Part shown: positions 24,073 to 36,520 of the stretch, one piece after another
Position numbering within the stretch: position 1 is the stretch's first letter
Layout of the letters: the number at the start of each line of letters is the position of its first letter
Source of the DNA: Nemania diffusa
Taxonomy: Eukaryota; Ascomycota; Sordariomycetes; Xylariales; Xylariaceae
Assembly (NCBI GenBank): GCA_038501195.1
Contig: JBBPUQ010000006.1
Coordinates: forward strand, 2,542,001-2,606,000
Length of the DNA stretch: 64,000 nucleotides
Direction: 5' to 3'
Position numbers and translations under genes: made by a program
Notes under the pieces: model-generated
What the model was told of the DNA's origin: nothing
Databases searched by the model: none
What the model saw: the letters and a program-made list of their open reading frames with translations, nothing else

Positions 24073-25468
24073 ATGGTGTACGTGCGGCAGGAGTATCTGC
24101 CGAATCTCAAGCAGTACAAATACAGCGGCGTCGACCACTCGTTAACGTCCAAATACATCCTCAAGCCCTTCTACACCAATGTCGTCATCAAGTGCTTTCC
24201 CATGTGGATGGCCCCGAACATGATCACCCTGTCCGGCTTCATGTTCGTCGTCGCAAATTTCTCCACAATGCTCTGGTACAATCCCACGCTGGACCAGGAC
24301 TGCCCGCCGTGGGTCTACTACACATGGGCTGCTGGCTTGTTCATATACCAGACTTTTGATGCCGTCGATGGCTCACAGGCGTATGCTTTAACCCACACAC
24401 CCTTTCTCTTTGTGGGCCGCTTTGTAGACTAACCCAAATAATGCTATAGGAGACGAACCCGACAGAGCGGCCCTCTAGGCGAACTGTTTGACCATGGTGT
24501 TGACGCCCTCAACACCTCTCTTGAATGCCTTATTTTCGCTGCCTCTCAGAACATGGGACAGAGTTGGTTTACGGTCCTGAGTGTCTTCGCTTGTATGCAC
24601 CTCCCCATACAGTTCAAAAGCCCGCGGCTTTAATGGTCCACTTGCTAATATGCTTTCAGCGCTGGCTACATTCTACGTCCAAACCTGGGAAGAATACCAC
24701 ACCAAGACTCTGACGCTCGGCATCGTGAATGGCCCGGTTGAAGGCATTTTGGCTCTCGTCGCTATCTATGCTCTAACTGGCTTTATGGGCGGTGGCTCGT
24801 TCTGGCATCAGTCCGTGTTGGCCACATTAGGTGTGTCTAAGGATCTCGGCATCCCCAACTTCGTTTACAGGCTGTCCTTTACAGAATGTTACTTGGCCCA
24901 AGGCGCTATTGTCACGGTGTACAACACGGTCGAGAGTGCGCGCAATGTCATCAGGGCTCGTCGCGCTCGTGGAGACCGCAGCCGCGGTGCCCTGCTTGGC
25001 CTTGTTCCACTATTCGGTGTCTGGACCCTTATAGTTGGATACCTGTATCTGCAACCCCTGATCCGCACGCAGCACCTCGTGCCTTTCGTCATGTTCGCGG
25101 GTCTTGTGAACGCGTACAGCGTGGGACAGATGATCACGGCGCATCTCGTTAAGCTCGAGTTCCCATACTGGAATATCCTAGCCTTGCCACTGGGCGCCGG
25201 CATAATCGACTCGATCGGTCCTATCCTAAAAGAGCACGTAGGATGGGCCTCGGGTTGGCCCAGCGCTCTTGGCGATGACGTCTACCAGGTTGCCTTCATG
25301 TTCTGCATGCTGGGCACGGCGGTTGGCGTCTACGGCTCTTTCGTCGTCGATGTCATTGTCACGATCTGCGACTATCTCGACATTTGGTGTCTAACTATCA
25401 AGCATCCGTACGTAGAGGGGGCGGAGCAGAAAGCGAACGGTGACGCAAATGCGAAAAAGTTAGAATAG
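24073..25468 (+). CDS. Choline/ethanolamine phosphotransferase
   Basis: This integral ER/Golgi membrane enzyme transfers phosphocholine or phosphoethanolamine from its CDP form to diacylglycerol, the last Kennedy-pathway step. Three exons (24073-24380, 24450-24592, 24660-25468) give 419 residues. The CDP-alcohol phosphotransferase motif, D-G-x2-A-R-x8-G-x3-D-x3-D, spans the first splice junction (~99-121), with all its Asp and Gly residues present. Several hydrophobic segments follow (for example GILALVAIYALTGFMGG and LVPLFGVWTLIVGYLYL), as expected for the family. The N-terminus has the conserved LKQYKYSGVDHSLTSKYIL. From sequence alone I cannot separate the CPT1 and EPT1 substrate types. 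Confidence 0.93.
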
Positions 25469-28400
25469 GTCTAGATGAGGCTAGGGCGGGATGTGGCATG
25501 CAAATGCATTGGGGATCTTAATTACACGTCTTGGCGTACGGATATCGCGATATTTCTTGGAGAGCCTCGATGCGTGTCTTCTTACGCATGATATGAAGTA
25601 TAGGCCAGGAAAGAAGTTAGCAGGGCAGGACAACGGGGGGCTGGGAATGGCTCTACTTTCAGACGATTATGAGATTTAATATCAATGGGTTATAGACGAG
25701 TAGGCCGGACGTCTAAGAGATATGGCAAAGAGAAACACCACAGGGATATATTATATTGTTAGAAACCGCGAGCGGCTAGAAAACCCCAAGGGTGTGTTAT
25801 GCTATGTATGCCATAGCTCAGTTATCGTCATAATTACTATTATCTAATCAAGTATTTGGTTTGGTCAAATCGAAGAGCTAAGGCTCGTTACAACAATGTA
25901 TGATCTAATATCTCTACAATCACCCGTCTACCTGTCTAGATGAGCCTACGTCCTAGCATATCTACCTTTACCATAACATGTTTTGTTGACTCGTTTTTCC
26001 CCCCCTTTTCCCCTTTTCCCCTTTTCTCCCTTTTCCCCTTTTACTTTTTCTCATATCTTCCTCGTTGCCAGACTACTACGGGATACCTATACTAGCAATC
26101 CTACACCAATATTGGGAAGAGAGCAACCAATCTATGTATTGCAGGCTTATAAGGCTCAGGCGCGTGTTTGTGACAAGGCAGCGCACGACTAAGATCGTTG
26201 CTCCCACTCCGAAGGTTTAGGGCTAATAACCACAAGCGATTCGTTTTACCGTCTTGACACCCGAATTTCCCAACACTGCCTATGCACAGCTTCTCGTTAA
26301 TGGCCATGATAACTTAGTGTGACCGCCGACCACAGGTTTCGACGTTACACCGCGCAGGAAACGATGCCATGTTTTCTCCGTACGTCATGCTCCTGCTAGC
26401 AGTTCGGAATGGGGATATTCGCAAGGCCGAACTTGACGCTCGTGATCTAGTCAATTTATATACGAGCGAGCATCCGGTCTCTCGGAACGAGTGCTCAACA
26501 CTTAAAATTCGGCTACGCTTATGGTAGAGATCTGAGAGCTTGGCCAGTTGTACAGGCCACCTTAAATAGAATGAAGGGCTTAGAAGGATATTCGAATTGC
26601 GATGATCTTCTAGGCCGGGGCCTGGGCCTGGGCCTCGAAGGTCCAGTGCCCCTATTCAGCCGCGTGGGAGATCTGCAGTTAATATATTTGCAAAGCCTCA
26701 CCCCGCATTTCCGACCTCACATCCTCTTGCCTCCTGGTTATTGCGCAGTTGTCTCAGATAATCAGACAATACATAGATCTACATGAGTGAGCCCGGGAGC
26801 TAGAGCCTCGCAAATAGTCCGACATTCGTATAGCCATATGTAGGATATCAAGTCCTACCCTCAGATGTAAGCCCCCAGTCTTATATGGCTATGACACTCA
26901 ACGACATATTGTGATGGACTATGCTCTACATGCCTTTGATTCTGCTGTAGGATTGCTTAAAGGCGTCGCTTCCCGTCAAATGTTCCTGGGCGCCAAAGAT
27001 AAACACCCCCTTGCCGTTCTTCTTCCCGATACAATCCGTGAAAGGTTGGCTATAGTAGCTTGTGAGTATTTAGATTATTCTAGGATATGCAAGTGTCTGC
27101 ATATCAAGTGCAACCTCATATAGGACAGGTGTGAGAGGTTATTTCCTACAGTCATTTGCGCTCTCCTATGAGAATTCAGAACGGATTGGGTTAAAGCACG
27201 GTGAAATGTCACTTACAATATTTGAGCTGAAAATAACATGATCTGATACTAAACGAACGCCCTATCGATCTTATATTGCGCCGAGTGCCTATTCAACGGC
27301 GAATCTTCACCGGTCTGTCCTGGTGCACTAACAGCATAAACTGATTTCAGCTTGCAGCCAACAGGCACGCCACCTCCTGAATAGTACATCACACTAGTCA
27401 TATAATATTAAGAACAATTAATTAGCATATTGTTTTAGTACTACTAATACTACATGTTTACCATTCTAAGCTTAATTGTTCTGAAAGACTAAAAAAAATA
27501 ATGTTATAATGAATCGAACTGCTGACTTTTAGGATTTGAGCAAAAAGTAGTGCAGGGGGCTAAACTGTGTGTTGTCTGGTTGCGCTCACAGCGCGGATCT
27601 CGCATGCCCGAAGGCAACAACTCTTCATTCATTTAAACTTATAACCACCAGTTAAGTGGTGTCAGAAATAAGCGAGTCCGATGATGCGTTTAATTGATTA
27701 GGGTGTTGCCTTTATTGTTGTGTTCTGTCAACTACTTTTAATTGTTAGATACATAGTATCTACTTTCCGCCCTACCTGACCTCATACTCTTTTCCTCTCC
27801 GGCTTCTCAGTGGAAGAGCGGACGGGATCCCGAGTTTTCCGGAGGGTATGGTCCTATGAGGCTGTGTCGTCTCGTCTGGGATTATAAAATCGGGAAGGAG
27901 CCGCGCACATATGCTTGTTGCTGATTCATTGCCCCCCGACGGTCAGCAGCACCGGGCACACCGTGTTAGCTAACAAAGGATCTGCGTAGTTTCCGGCGGA
28001 CAACATACATAAGTAGACGGGATTAGCTATGCACACCTACCTCAGGATCCCAGAGAAAGAGCTTGCCTACGTAGATGGATGATGCGTCGTTGGGGTGTTA
28101 GGAGGGGGGGTTGATCAATCGACGCGGCCACCACCAACACAACTAAGGGGCTACAGGACATCGCCGACCTGATCCTTGTCTCTTGCTTGACATGACCATC
28201 TCCTAGCTAACTCAGAGTCTCGTGTGAACAGATAGCTACGCTCATATCTAGATCTATACTTAGTTAGGCTATTAGGCTTACCATTCTCTAGTCCTAGATA
28301 TCTATCTACTGTACCAAAAAGCCGTGGGCGAGCAGGAAATAATAGCTAGTTCTTCAAGTGCCGGGTACCGAAATCGGACATACGACGACGCCAATCTCAA

Positions 28401-29107
28401 TCAGGTACCAACGAAGGCAGCCAACATCTGTCTCCTATTTCGTGTCGATCCAACATGTCAAGACCGGTAGTTCCCATCGCTGATTAAGCACCACGAAACA
28501 AGTGTGAATAGATCGGACTTCGGGTTGATTCAACAAGTGACTAACTAGCAAGCCATAGCGTAGATAAATACATTTCCTAATAATAGAGGGCAATTATTTC
28601 TTCTTCCTGCTAGATGATTTACAAGAATCCAACTTCATATATGTGCTCGGAAGCTGTATATTCATTTCGATGACACGTTGCCATGGTTCTCGCACAGAAT
28701 AGAACTCTTATTTATAAGGATACTCATGCTTCGTAATGCAGTGATGATGAGTAATTCCTGGTTTCGATAGTATCCTCGTTAGTAGTCTTTCGTCAATTAG
28801 CGAACGTAATCGCACTCGCAAAACAAAATTCGCCTCCTAATAACTTGTTCCTCGTATACTCATGCATCGTTAACGCCAGTTCAAACACTTCAAACCAGAA
28901 GTACCACAACGGTAGGGCGAACCCTTAATCCTTATCCAACTACAACTCCCGGCTAATTCTTCAGTTTGATATGTCAACCTCGCTGGCTTATTGACAAGAG
29001 CATGACGGGAAAGCGCGCATCGTGCTAGTATTGTTCTCTCACTGGACTCACGGCTTGCGAGTCATCAACAGACCGTCCAGGGGGTGTCACCCTTGACCAT
29101 CATTCGA
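25469..29107. other. Gene-poor block
   Basis: This stretch of 3.6 kb has no gene I can defend. It holds a CCCCTTTT-type pyrimidine tract (25994-26042). A 70-codon plus-strand frame at 26914-27123 is followed by a GTGAGT that could be a splice donor. A tRNA-like scrap is near 27510-27590. The bZIP 3' flank is at the right end. The 26914 frame looks coding for about 50 codons but has no recognised family and no convincing next exon. Confidence 0.45.
25994..26042. repeat. CCCCTTTT-type polypyrimidine / G4-prone tract
   Basis: An uninterrupted pyrimidine run of 49 nt has C-runs of 7, 4, 4, 3 and 4 separated mainly by TTTT. The minus strand therefore carries five G-runs of at least three with A-rich loops, which fits a G-quadruplex or triplex-forming sequence. 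It lies about 530 bp after the phosphotransferase stop codon. Confidence 0.75.
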
Positions 29108-30294
29108 TCATAAAAGCTCATCACTACCACTCGCAACACTATCCATGATGGCCTTTAATACGGCACGCTCTTCAAAGACGGGCCCCTGCCCATCGCACTT
29201 AGCTTGGCACTTGAGACGCTCGCTCACGTCGGCGACATCAACTAGGCCCTTCTTAAACAAGTCGTGGTTAATGATGTAGTCCCAAGTAGCGCCAGCAGCT
29301 AGCAGACGCTCCCCACCAGACTCGACAATGCGGTGACTAGGCGTTTTATTGGTATGATTTTGGAGTAGATCCGAATAAAAGTCTGTCGGGTTGTATTGCA
29401 TAGGCCCTGTCGTGATCCCTGCGACGGGTGACATGGATCCATTGTGCTGCGCGTGAACACTCGATGTCGCCCGCAAGATCTCGTTCTCAGTGCTTATTTT
29501 TTGCATTTCACGCCTCAGTTTCTCGTTCTCCGTCGCAGTTTGCGATTGAGCTGCTTCAAGGCTAGCAAGTTTTGCCTCGAGATCTTTGACATGTCGCTCT
29601 TTGCGCTCGCGAAATGCGCGTTGGCTAGATGGCACAAATGTTAGCTTTGATCTAATAGTGCTAGTTCTCATAGTTGTCCAATCCTAGGATTGCCCTATTT
29701 CGTCATCCTGGAAAGTGGACAGAGTGGGGTCAAAAGAGAGCGGTACTCACGCAGCTCTATTCTGGGCCTTACGGCGCGACTGAGCCGGACTAAGATCGTC
29801 TTCTTCCGAGTTGGAACCCGTATGCCGGCTTGGATCGGGATCCGGTTTCGTCAAAGGTAGTATATCGGCTTGACCACTTTTGGTTTGATGTGCCCCGTTA
29901 ATACCAGTATGGTTCTGGCCATTCACTGGAATGTTAGGCGGCGTCGGCGGTCCCGGCGGGCCAGGGAAAGGCTGGTTATGGCGGTTGAACTGGGTATACT
30001 GGTCAAAGTTCTGTGGGAACTGATCATGATTGGGGAAAGAGTCGAATATCTCCTGTATGGTGTAAGAGGACAAATATCAGCCCTTGGTCTCTAGAGCGGG
30101 GAGCCATAAAGAGATAGAGCAGAGCACAAAGACGAGGTAGAGAGCTATGGAAGACGAACATGTGGAGATTGACTGTGGTTGTTATGGCCAAACTCTTCAG
30201 AAGTGGCCGAATTAGAATGAGAGGGCGTCAGAGGAGGAATACCAATAAACTGGTAAGGCTGAGCTCCGCTGAAGTAAGCATGAGAGAAGTCCAT
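29108..30294 (-). CDS. AP-1-like bZIP transcription factor (Yap/Pap1 group)
   Basis: A nuclear DNA-binding regulator of the fungal AP-1 family. Three minus-strand exons (30160-30294, 29751-30052, 29108-29624) give 317 residues. The basic region spans the second splice junction: SRRKAQNRAAQRAFRERKER (~137-156). This is the Yap-type variant with the conserved Gln and Phe. The leucine zipper with heptad-spaced Leu follows (LEAKLASLEA ... NEKLRREMQ, ~160-190). The N-terminal half is rich in Pro, Asn and Ser. The C-terminus holds a short cysteine motif, LKCQAKCDGQGPVFEERAVL, like the C-terminal redox/export region but with only two Cys. No N-terminal Cys cluster is present, so it need not be the full oxidative-stress sensor. 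The family is secure; the ortholog is not. Confidence 0.88.
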
Positions 30295-30517
30295 GGTGTA
30301 AATTGGTATTGTCGATACGGATCTTTCGGACGAGGAAGATACGTCTAGATAATTGAAGGAGAGGCTGCTGACAAGGCTGTACTTGTAATGAGCGATCAAG
30401 ATGGACGTTGGCCGTGGTTCGAGAGGCAAGCTCTGAGGAATAGAGAGGGATTGATTGGCAGGGGAGAGGAAAGGGTTATGAAGCCGACTATAGAGGAGAG
30501 GCCGGCCTTGGCTCGAC

Positions 30518-30590
30518 GTATGTATGTATGTAGATGTGTGCGTGTGCGTGTATACGTGCGTCCGTGTGTCCGTGTGTCTGTGTGTGTGGT
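30518..30590. repeat. GT-rich imperfect microsatellite
   Basis: This is a run of TATG, TGTGCG and TGTGTC units on the plus strand, so CA-rich in the 5' leader sense of the bZIP gene. It begins about 220 bp upstream of that gene's start codon. It is directly visible; any effect on expression is speculation. Confidence 0.7.
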
Positions 30591-32171
30591 CTCTTTCGTC
30601 TAGCAGGGTCTGCGTCTCCGTTCCCCTCGATGCTCAGTGCGACCTGGGTGGCCTGTCCAAGCAGTCTAGACAGATTGTCTTGGATATGGACGTCTGCGAG
30701 AGGACTAGACAAGGCAATTGGGAGTTTCGAAGGCTCGCCCTAAAACGCTAAGTAAATAGCAATTCGATCGCTTAGTGTTAGCTTCGCTGCGGTGCATATA
30801 AGGAAGTGTTGAGGGTAGAAGTGTTGAAGCGAATGAGGATACGGGGTAGGCTCGGTATGTGGTGTAGAGCCTTGGACTTTGGGGTTTGGGGTTTGGCAAC
30901 GGCGCCACTCCACTGATCACCCTCGATATCTATTCTAGGCCAAGAGTCCTGGAGTGCAACTGGGAGTGTGACGGGGAACAGGGACGAGGTGAGTTACTAA
31001 CCTGAACAAGACTAGCCATTCCGCTACCAACCGCCCCGTCGACCACTCACGAGCCATAATTTGTGCCACCCACCAACAAGAATCCTGGCAGCTGCGCCAT
31101 ATCCAGTTAGTTCCCAAGGTCTTGCGCGGTCAACCCGTGTCACAAAAGCGGGAAAGGCCGCAACAAAACGCTACCAATAATTCTGTAAGTTATACACATA
31201 TCCATCTGTCCTGTAACCACAAAACGAATCGAAACTGCGGGGAGATAGATAGAAGAAATTTCATAATAGCAACCGCTATTATACGTTACCTAATTCTTTC
31301 CATCATGTGAGCTCCGAAGTTGCTTGTGGGGCCATGAGACTGATGTGGGGACTTCTCGAGAATTCTATACCGAGTACTTTACCTACCTAACCTCTTATAC
31401 AGTGCTACAGTATGTAATACCCAGCCAGTACAGGGAGGTAGCACGAAGGTACAGCACTGGACAGTACTGTAATATCATACCTCTCATGGAAATAGACACG
31501 GTAGCGATAACGAATAAGCGCTATTGAAACAAATTGCGCCTCAGACAGTGGCTACACGTCATCTCAGTCGGGCACAAGCATAAGGAAGGAAGAGTAGATT
31601 AGGTACGCAGTAAAGGACTCAGGAAAGATTCGTTGATAAGGTCAGCAGTATGCGTAGTGTGCTACAGTTCTCAGTGTGAGTGCCAATATTGAAAATATAT
31701 TGAAAATCGCGACACAACGGATAGATGCGACTGGACCCAGCTGTCACCACCAGCATCACCTACATACATAGTATGTATATCCAGCCCCTTTTTTTCCTTT
31801 TTCTTCTTTCCTTTCTGTTCGAAAACGGGTACGACTGATCTACAGCAACCCAAGTTTCCCCATCTCCTTACTTACAAACCTGCAGTACATTCAGTTTGCG
31901 GTGTTGCATTGTGCAATGGCCATGTCCATGTCGCAATACCTACGCGTAGGATTGTACTCCATGCTCCAACCATGCTCCAATCCAAGGGTCCTACTTGTTA
32001 GATAGCTAGAGGCTACTGTACATACCTGGGTAGGTTTGACGGGTAGCTACCTACATACATGTAGGTAGCTAGGTAGCTGAGCTTGCGTGCCTCGCCCCGT
32101 CCGGGATCCCTCGACTAAACCTGCACCTGTACATACAGACCTACATGTAGGTAGGTACCACATACACCACT

Positions 32172-32191
32172 TACCTTAGGTACCTAAGGTA
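32172..32191. repeat. Perfect 20-bp palindrome in TAGGTA-rich DNA
   Basis: The sequence TACCTTAGGTACCTAAGGTA equals its own reverse complement. It sits in a region (about 31980-32210) crowded with CTACCTAC, TACATGTAGGTAG and GGTACC words that can fold on themselves. Confidence 0.8.
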
Positions 32192-35100
32192 TGTAGGTAC
32201 CTACCTGCGCTAGTGAAGCACGAGGCGACCACTATAAGCTTCCACGATGGCTTCCACCATTCGCCTGTTCAACGGTAATATAAAAAGGAGACCACATTGT
32301 TGGCTATGCTACCTACTGTATGGTAGCTATTCCCCACAACCAAAAAAAGATGCCCACCCCCATGGTTTATACCCTGTATGTATGTACGTACTAAGTAGGC
32401 CCCGAGATGCCGCGTCTATTCTTCGGCGCTTGCCAAGCTCCATTCCGACCTCTGCATCGCGCAGGTCCTCACTACGCTAAGTGAGCCGGTGCTCAAACTG
32501 GGGTAGGGAGAACGGAAGCGCCTTCGCACACGTCAGATACTTGGACATTGTTGTGATCATAGTGGAGAAGCCCTGGGAACAGACGGGCCTGAACGTGCGC
32601 CTAGCACTCGTATTTACATACGCATCCGACGCCGGACCAGCATCCAACATGTCTAGTATCTAGGTATAGACCTCTTCGAGTCTGTTCCTACATACCTACT
32701 TGTATGCGCTGCTATCGTGGGTGCTTTGTAACGCCACCCAGGCGAGCCGGGCATGTCGATGCCGGCCGAAAGAGTGCCTGATGCTACCTCACTGACCGCA
32801 CATGAACAAACAGCCCTGTCCGCACCTTGGGGTGAGAAAGAGATGCCGAAGGCCGGCCCCCCATGGTAAGCAGCCTTCGACTAGGTCTCGATGCAATATC
32901 TTGTCCGAAATTGGCAGGCGGGTTATGGCTGCGTCCAGCATCGTCGTCATCCATCATCGTGCCTACGGCAGTGCGTGAGTCGCATGCCGCCTCAATCATG
33001 TCGCGATCGATGATCTGCACGCCAACTCGAGGAGCTGGAAAAAATCGCCTAGGCCATGCCTTTGCCGGGGCCAGGGCATGCTGCGAACTGGTCTAAATGG
33101 TTCCCGCGTCGCCACCTCTTTTCAGCGGATCTGGTCAACTCACGGATCTTTCTGCACGAATCCGCCACCTTACCCCCTCCGTACTAGATGCGGTCTTTCG
33201 ACACTATTTCTTTCAGGTTTAAAAATCGGGCCGTTGGTGGTTACAACTGATCTACCCTAGCACGGCACCTTAAACGAATGGCACACATCCTATGTCCCTC
33301 TCGCGCTATCCTGCCTTTCTTGACGTCTCGCGAGTCTTGTCGGACCCCGATGCACGGCATGCGGGTCGGTAGGAGTATCCCGAAATCTTCACACGGCCGA
33401 TCGACCTCCTGTGGCCACTTCTCTCTTCTTTCCCCCACGCCTCTTCAATTATGGCACGTGGGCAGGCAGTCATTGATTCGCAATCCACGTCTTCTTAGTA
33501 GACCAATAAACCCTAACCAGCCATTTGGTGTAGGGGTTATAGGTGAGTGCGGTACGGCGGAAAGCGACCCATAAAATCCACGCACGACAACTGGTAGATT
33601 ATCTTTGCGAATGGGTCTAGGCACTAAACATACGAGCTGTCCTTAGCAGAGTAGCAACAACAAGGTTGATGGGGGGATGAGAAAATATGTTCAACTACGC
33701 TGGCCCTTCGTCTGGCTCCTAGCACGCATCGTCAAATTTTAGGGATCAAGGATGCTCTGTCTAGAAAGCAGAAAGCAGTGGACTACTGTGTAAGCTCGAT
33801 AGTCGAGGAGGGTTTCAATTCTTCAATTACCTTTACCTTGAGCAACTATCTCTCTCGTCTATAAAAGGACTCGAAAATTTGTATACCTCGTGATTAGATA
33901 GTAGCAGCGAAAGAAACCAAGGAATTTGCCATCCCAACCTACACACCAATACATCTCCATCAGTAACGGCTATTGGTTGATGAGGTTACCCTCTTCGCCA
34001 TCACAGCTGACGGCAGCTTTTAATGCAGCGTCTACTTAATGCCAGAGTCAGCCCCTTGCCAGGGGATGCTTTAGGTGATAGGTAGACCTTTCTAGGCCCA
34101 CATTCGCTATATCATGTTAGCGGGCAGCTTAGCATGCCTTATCATCTGAATAGCCCTCCTAGAGATAGCCATTTATAATTATGTGGCCTAAACATGTTTC
34201 GACGTGGCCTGAGCTAGTTCTATAAACGCCAGCGATGAGTGTGGCGGCTTAGGTAATAATTAGTCTTAAAACATAGCCATACGTTTTCAAACTACTAGTA
34301 ATATGTCAACTAAAGTCGTCATTAATACAGCACAGCAAAAATAAGTGCCAAAGATCATCTGGCTCCGGCAGATAAAATAGCCGAAGCCAAGAGAGTTAGT
34401 GACGTGCGAGACGAGAACCTTAGTTGGGGTCTTATAGTGTATTGATTGTACACTTATATACAAGTTAACTAAAGTGACAGCTCAAGCCAGCCTGATAACT
34501 GTACTAGCCCCTATCGATGATGTAAGCCTGTGAGTTATTATAGCAGACATAAAATGGCTTCTCAAGCAAAGGGTAAATAGATGTACCATTGTATTTAAGC
34601 AAAGCAGGATTAGTTTAACAATTTCCTCTTTAACATCAGTGCCTAAAAAAAGCGAGCCTTGATAAGAATTCAGCAATTGTAGGTTTTCTAGCTGTCTCTT
34701 TATTTCCGTTAGTAATATAACCTCTACTCTCTAAGTATTAAAGACAAATTCGGTTAAACTTTAACTCCATTTAAATATAACAATATCCTAAGCTATACAA
34801 ACTAATCAGGGCGATTTCAGTATGTAAATAAGTACAGTTTTTAGCCTGCAATATTTTCTAAACCACATCGTTATGTATACCAAGAATGAGCCCAAGGTAG
34901 CCAATAATTGCTTCAACAAAAAGGACAGAAACAAAAGATAAATATTAATTCACTGCAGTACTCTCCTTGTTTCTTTTTCTCAAGATGAAATGTTTCTAAT
35001 ATCAAGTCATGCATTTAAAACTCAGCTTTAAAGTAGCCACCAACGCTATATTGAACCAGAGACGTACGTTTGTGTCAGAGGAGGGGTTACAGAGTGAATA

Positions 35101-35540
35101 GAAGTCCTGTTGCAGCTAGGAAGGGTGTGGTATAGGGCTCAATAGATAGATTCATTGATTCCTAACCTCCTAGATCTATAAGGGGGTCCGAAGGTCCCTT
35201 ATATATAGCCAAATCCATAGATATAACCACCCTATAGGGTCTTGTTACTTTATCACCTGACAGTTCGCGATAATAGTAACTACTTATGTATGTAGTAAAT
35301 CATAGTTCATATCTGTTATGGATCAATTCAGTTTTAACCGATATCACGATCCTTACCAGATCATCGCATACACCTGTGAAAAAGATTTCGGTACAAAGAA
35401 GCCAGCAACTTCACCATCTCATATTAAGTTAGTTGAGTGCACAACTGACAATTGAAGTAAGCATATTGCCTCTTTCTATAACCATACACTCCTCGATACC
35501 TAGCTAAAAACGGAAGAAAGAATCCTAAGACTATTGATAT

Positions 35541-35824
35541 ATCGCGTCTATAATGGATGGATGGATGGATGGATTGTGTTTAACGTCTTAGGGACTAAAA
35601 CTGCGTAGCAGTTAGTCCTGGCCTCCGCAAGGGCACTGGGGACGCGGCTAGCTGTTCACTATCTGCTTATGTACATAGTGGCTTCAGAGGCCATTTTCTC
35701 ACTTCTTGAGCGGTTAGGTCGTGGCTCCTTGGCCACTCCAACTGGGACTTCCGTGCCTTGTGCATTCGGTTCGTCTTGTAAAGACTAGATGCGGTTTACC
35801 TAACGGGAATCGCGTCTATAATGG
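35541..35824 (-). mobile_element. Short retroposon insertion (probably 5'-truncated non-LTR element) with 16-bp target duplication
   Basis: Two perfect copies of ATCGCGTCTATAATGG at 35541-35556 and 35809-35824 flank about 252 bp of different sequence. Directly inside the left copy is a tandem ATGG array (to about 35575). On the minus strand this is a 3' tail of CCAT units. A long target-site duplication, a simple-repeat tail at one end only and no terminal inverted repeats are the marks of target-primed reverse transcription. So it is a LINE fragment or a SINE inserted on the minus strand. One minus-strand frame inside is rich in Lys, Arg and Trp, which could be the tail of a LINE ORF2, but this is not certain. 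Confidence 0.7.
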
Positions 35825-36477
35825 GCTCAGCGAAACTCTCTATATACCAACCTACCTTACGTAAGTACCTAGTTACTGTCAAGGATGAAGGTAAACTTTG
35901 TAGAATAAAGCATGTGAGGGTCAAAATTACACTCAAGCTATGAAGCGGCTTTCAATAATTATTATATAAACTTTTATTCAATATCTTTTCTATCTGATAG
36001 GTACCTACTTAGGTAGCTTATGCTAGGTGGTAGTAGTATACTAGGTACTTAGGTAGTCATGAGTCCTTGCTCCTTAAAATTTATTTAATTGATGCTATCA
36101 CCACCTATTTCTGAGTCACACGCACCCAACAAATAAATAACGTACATCGTGGTTACCTTCAATATTTTAGATTTTCTCACTTGCATCACAGCCCAGGTAT
36201 GTACGTAATTCATAAGAGGTAAGTACATACCTAATCTTAGGCTCACTCTAGGCGTAACTTCCCTATCAATCAGAAGCCGGACAACAGCAACAACGACCCA
36301 GGAAGGCAACGGCGACAGCAAAAGGCTACCTTTGATTTTGAGTTGCTTTGGCCGCGTAATTCTTCCCCTCCAGTACCAGTACTAAGGTTAGTTCCAGTCC
36401 CACAGGCCCTTTTACCTTCTCTCTCATCCACACATGCATTTACACCTACTAGCTCATGTCAAATCAAATTTTTCCCA

Positions 36478-36520
36478 CCATCATCATCACCATCATCATC
36501 ACCATCGTCATAATCATCAT
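36478..36520. repeat. CAT/ATC trinucleotide microsatellite
   Basis: CATCAT and CACCAT units run for about 43 nt, some 260 bp upstream of the next gene and probably in its promoter or leader. Confidence 0.75.

Noticed and set aside
27505..27590. tRNA-like scrap on the minus strand with a GTTCGATTC box B and a weak box A
   Set aside because: No acceptor stem pairing and no proper anticodon arm could be drawn; the box B match alone is not enough.
30488..30712. Minus-strand frame upstream of the bZIP start, considered as an upstream ORF
   Set aside because: It has no ATG, its second half is only the translated GT/CA microsatellite, and a stop lies close upstream.
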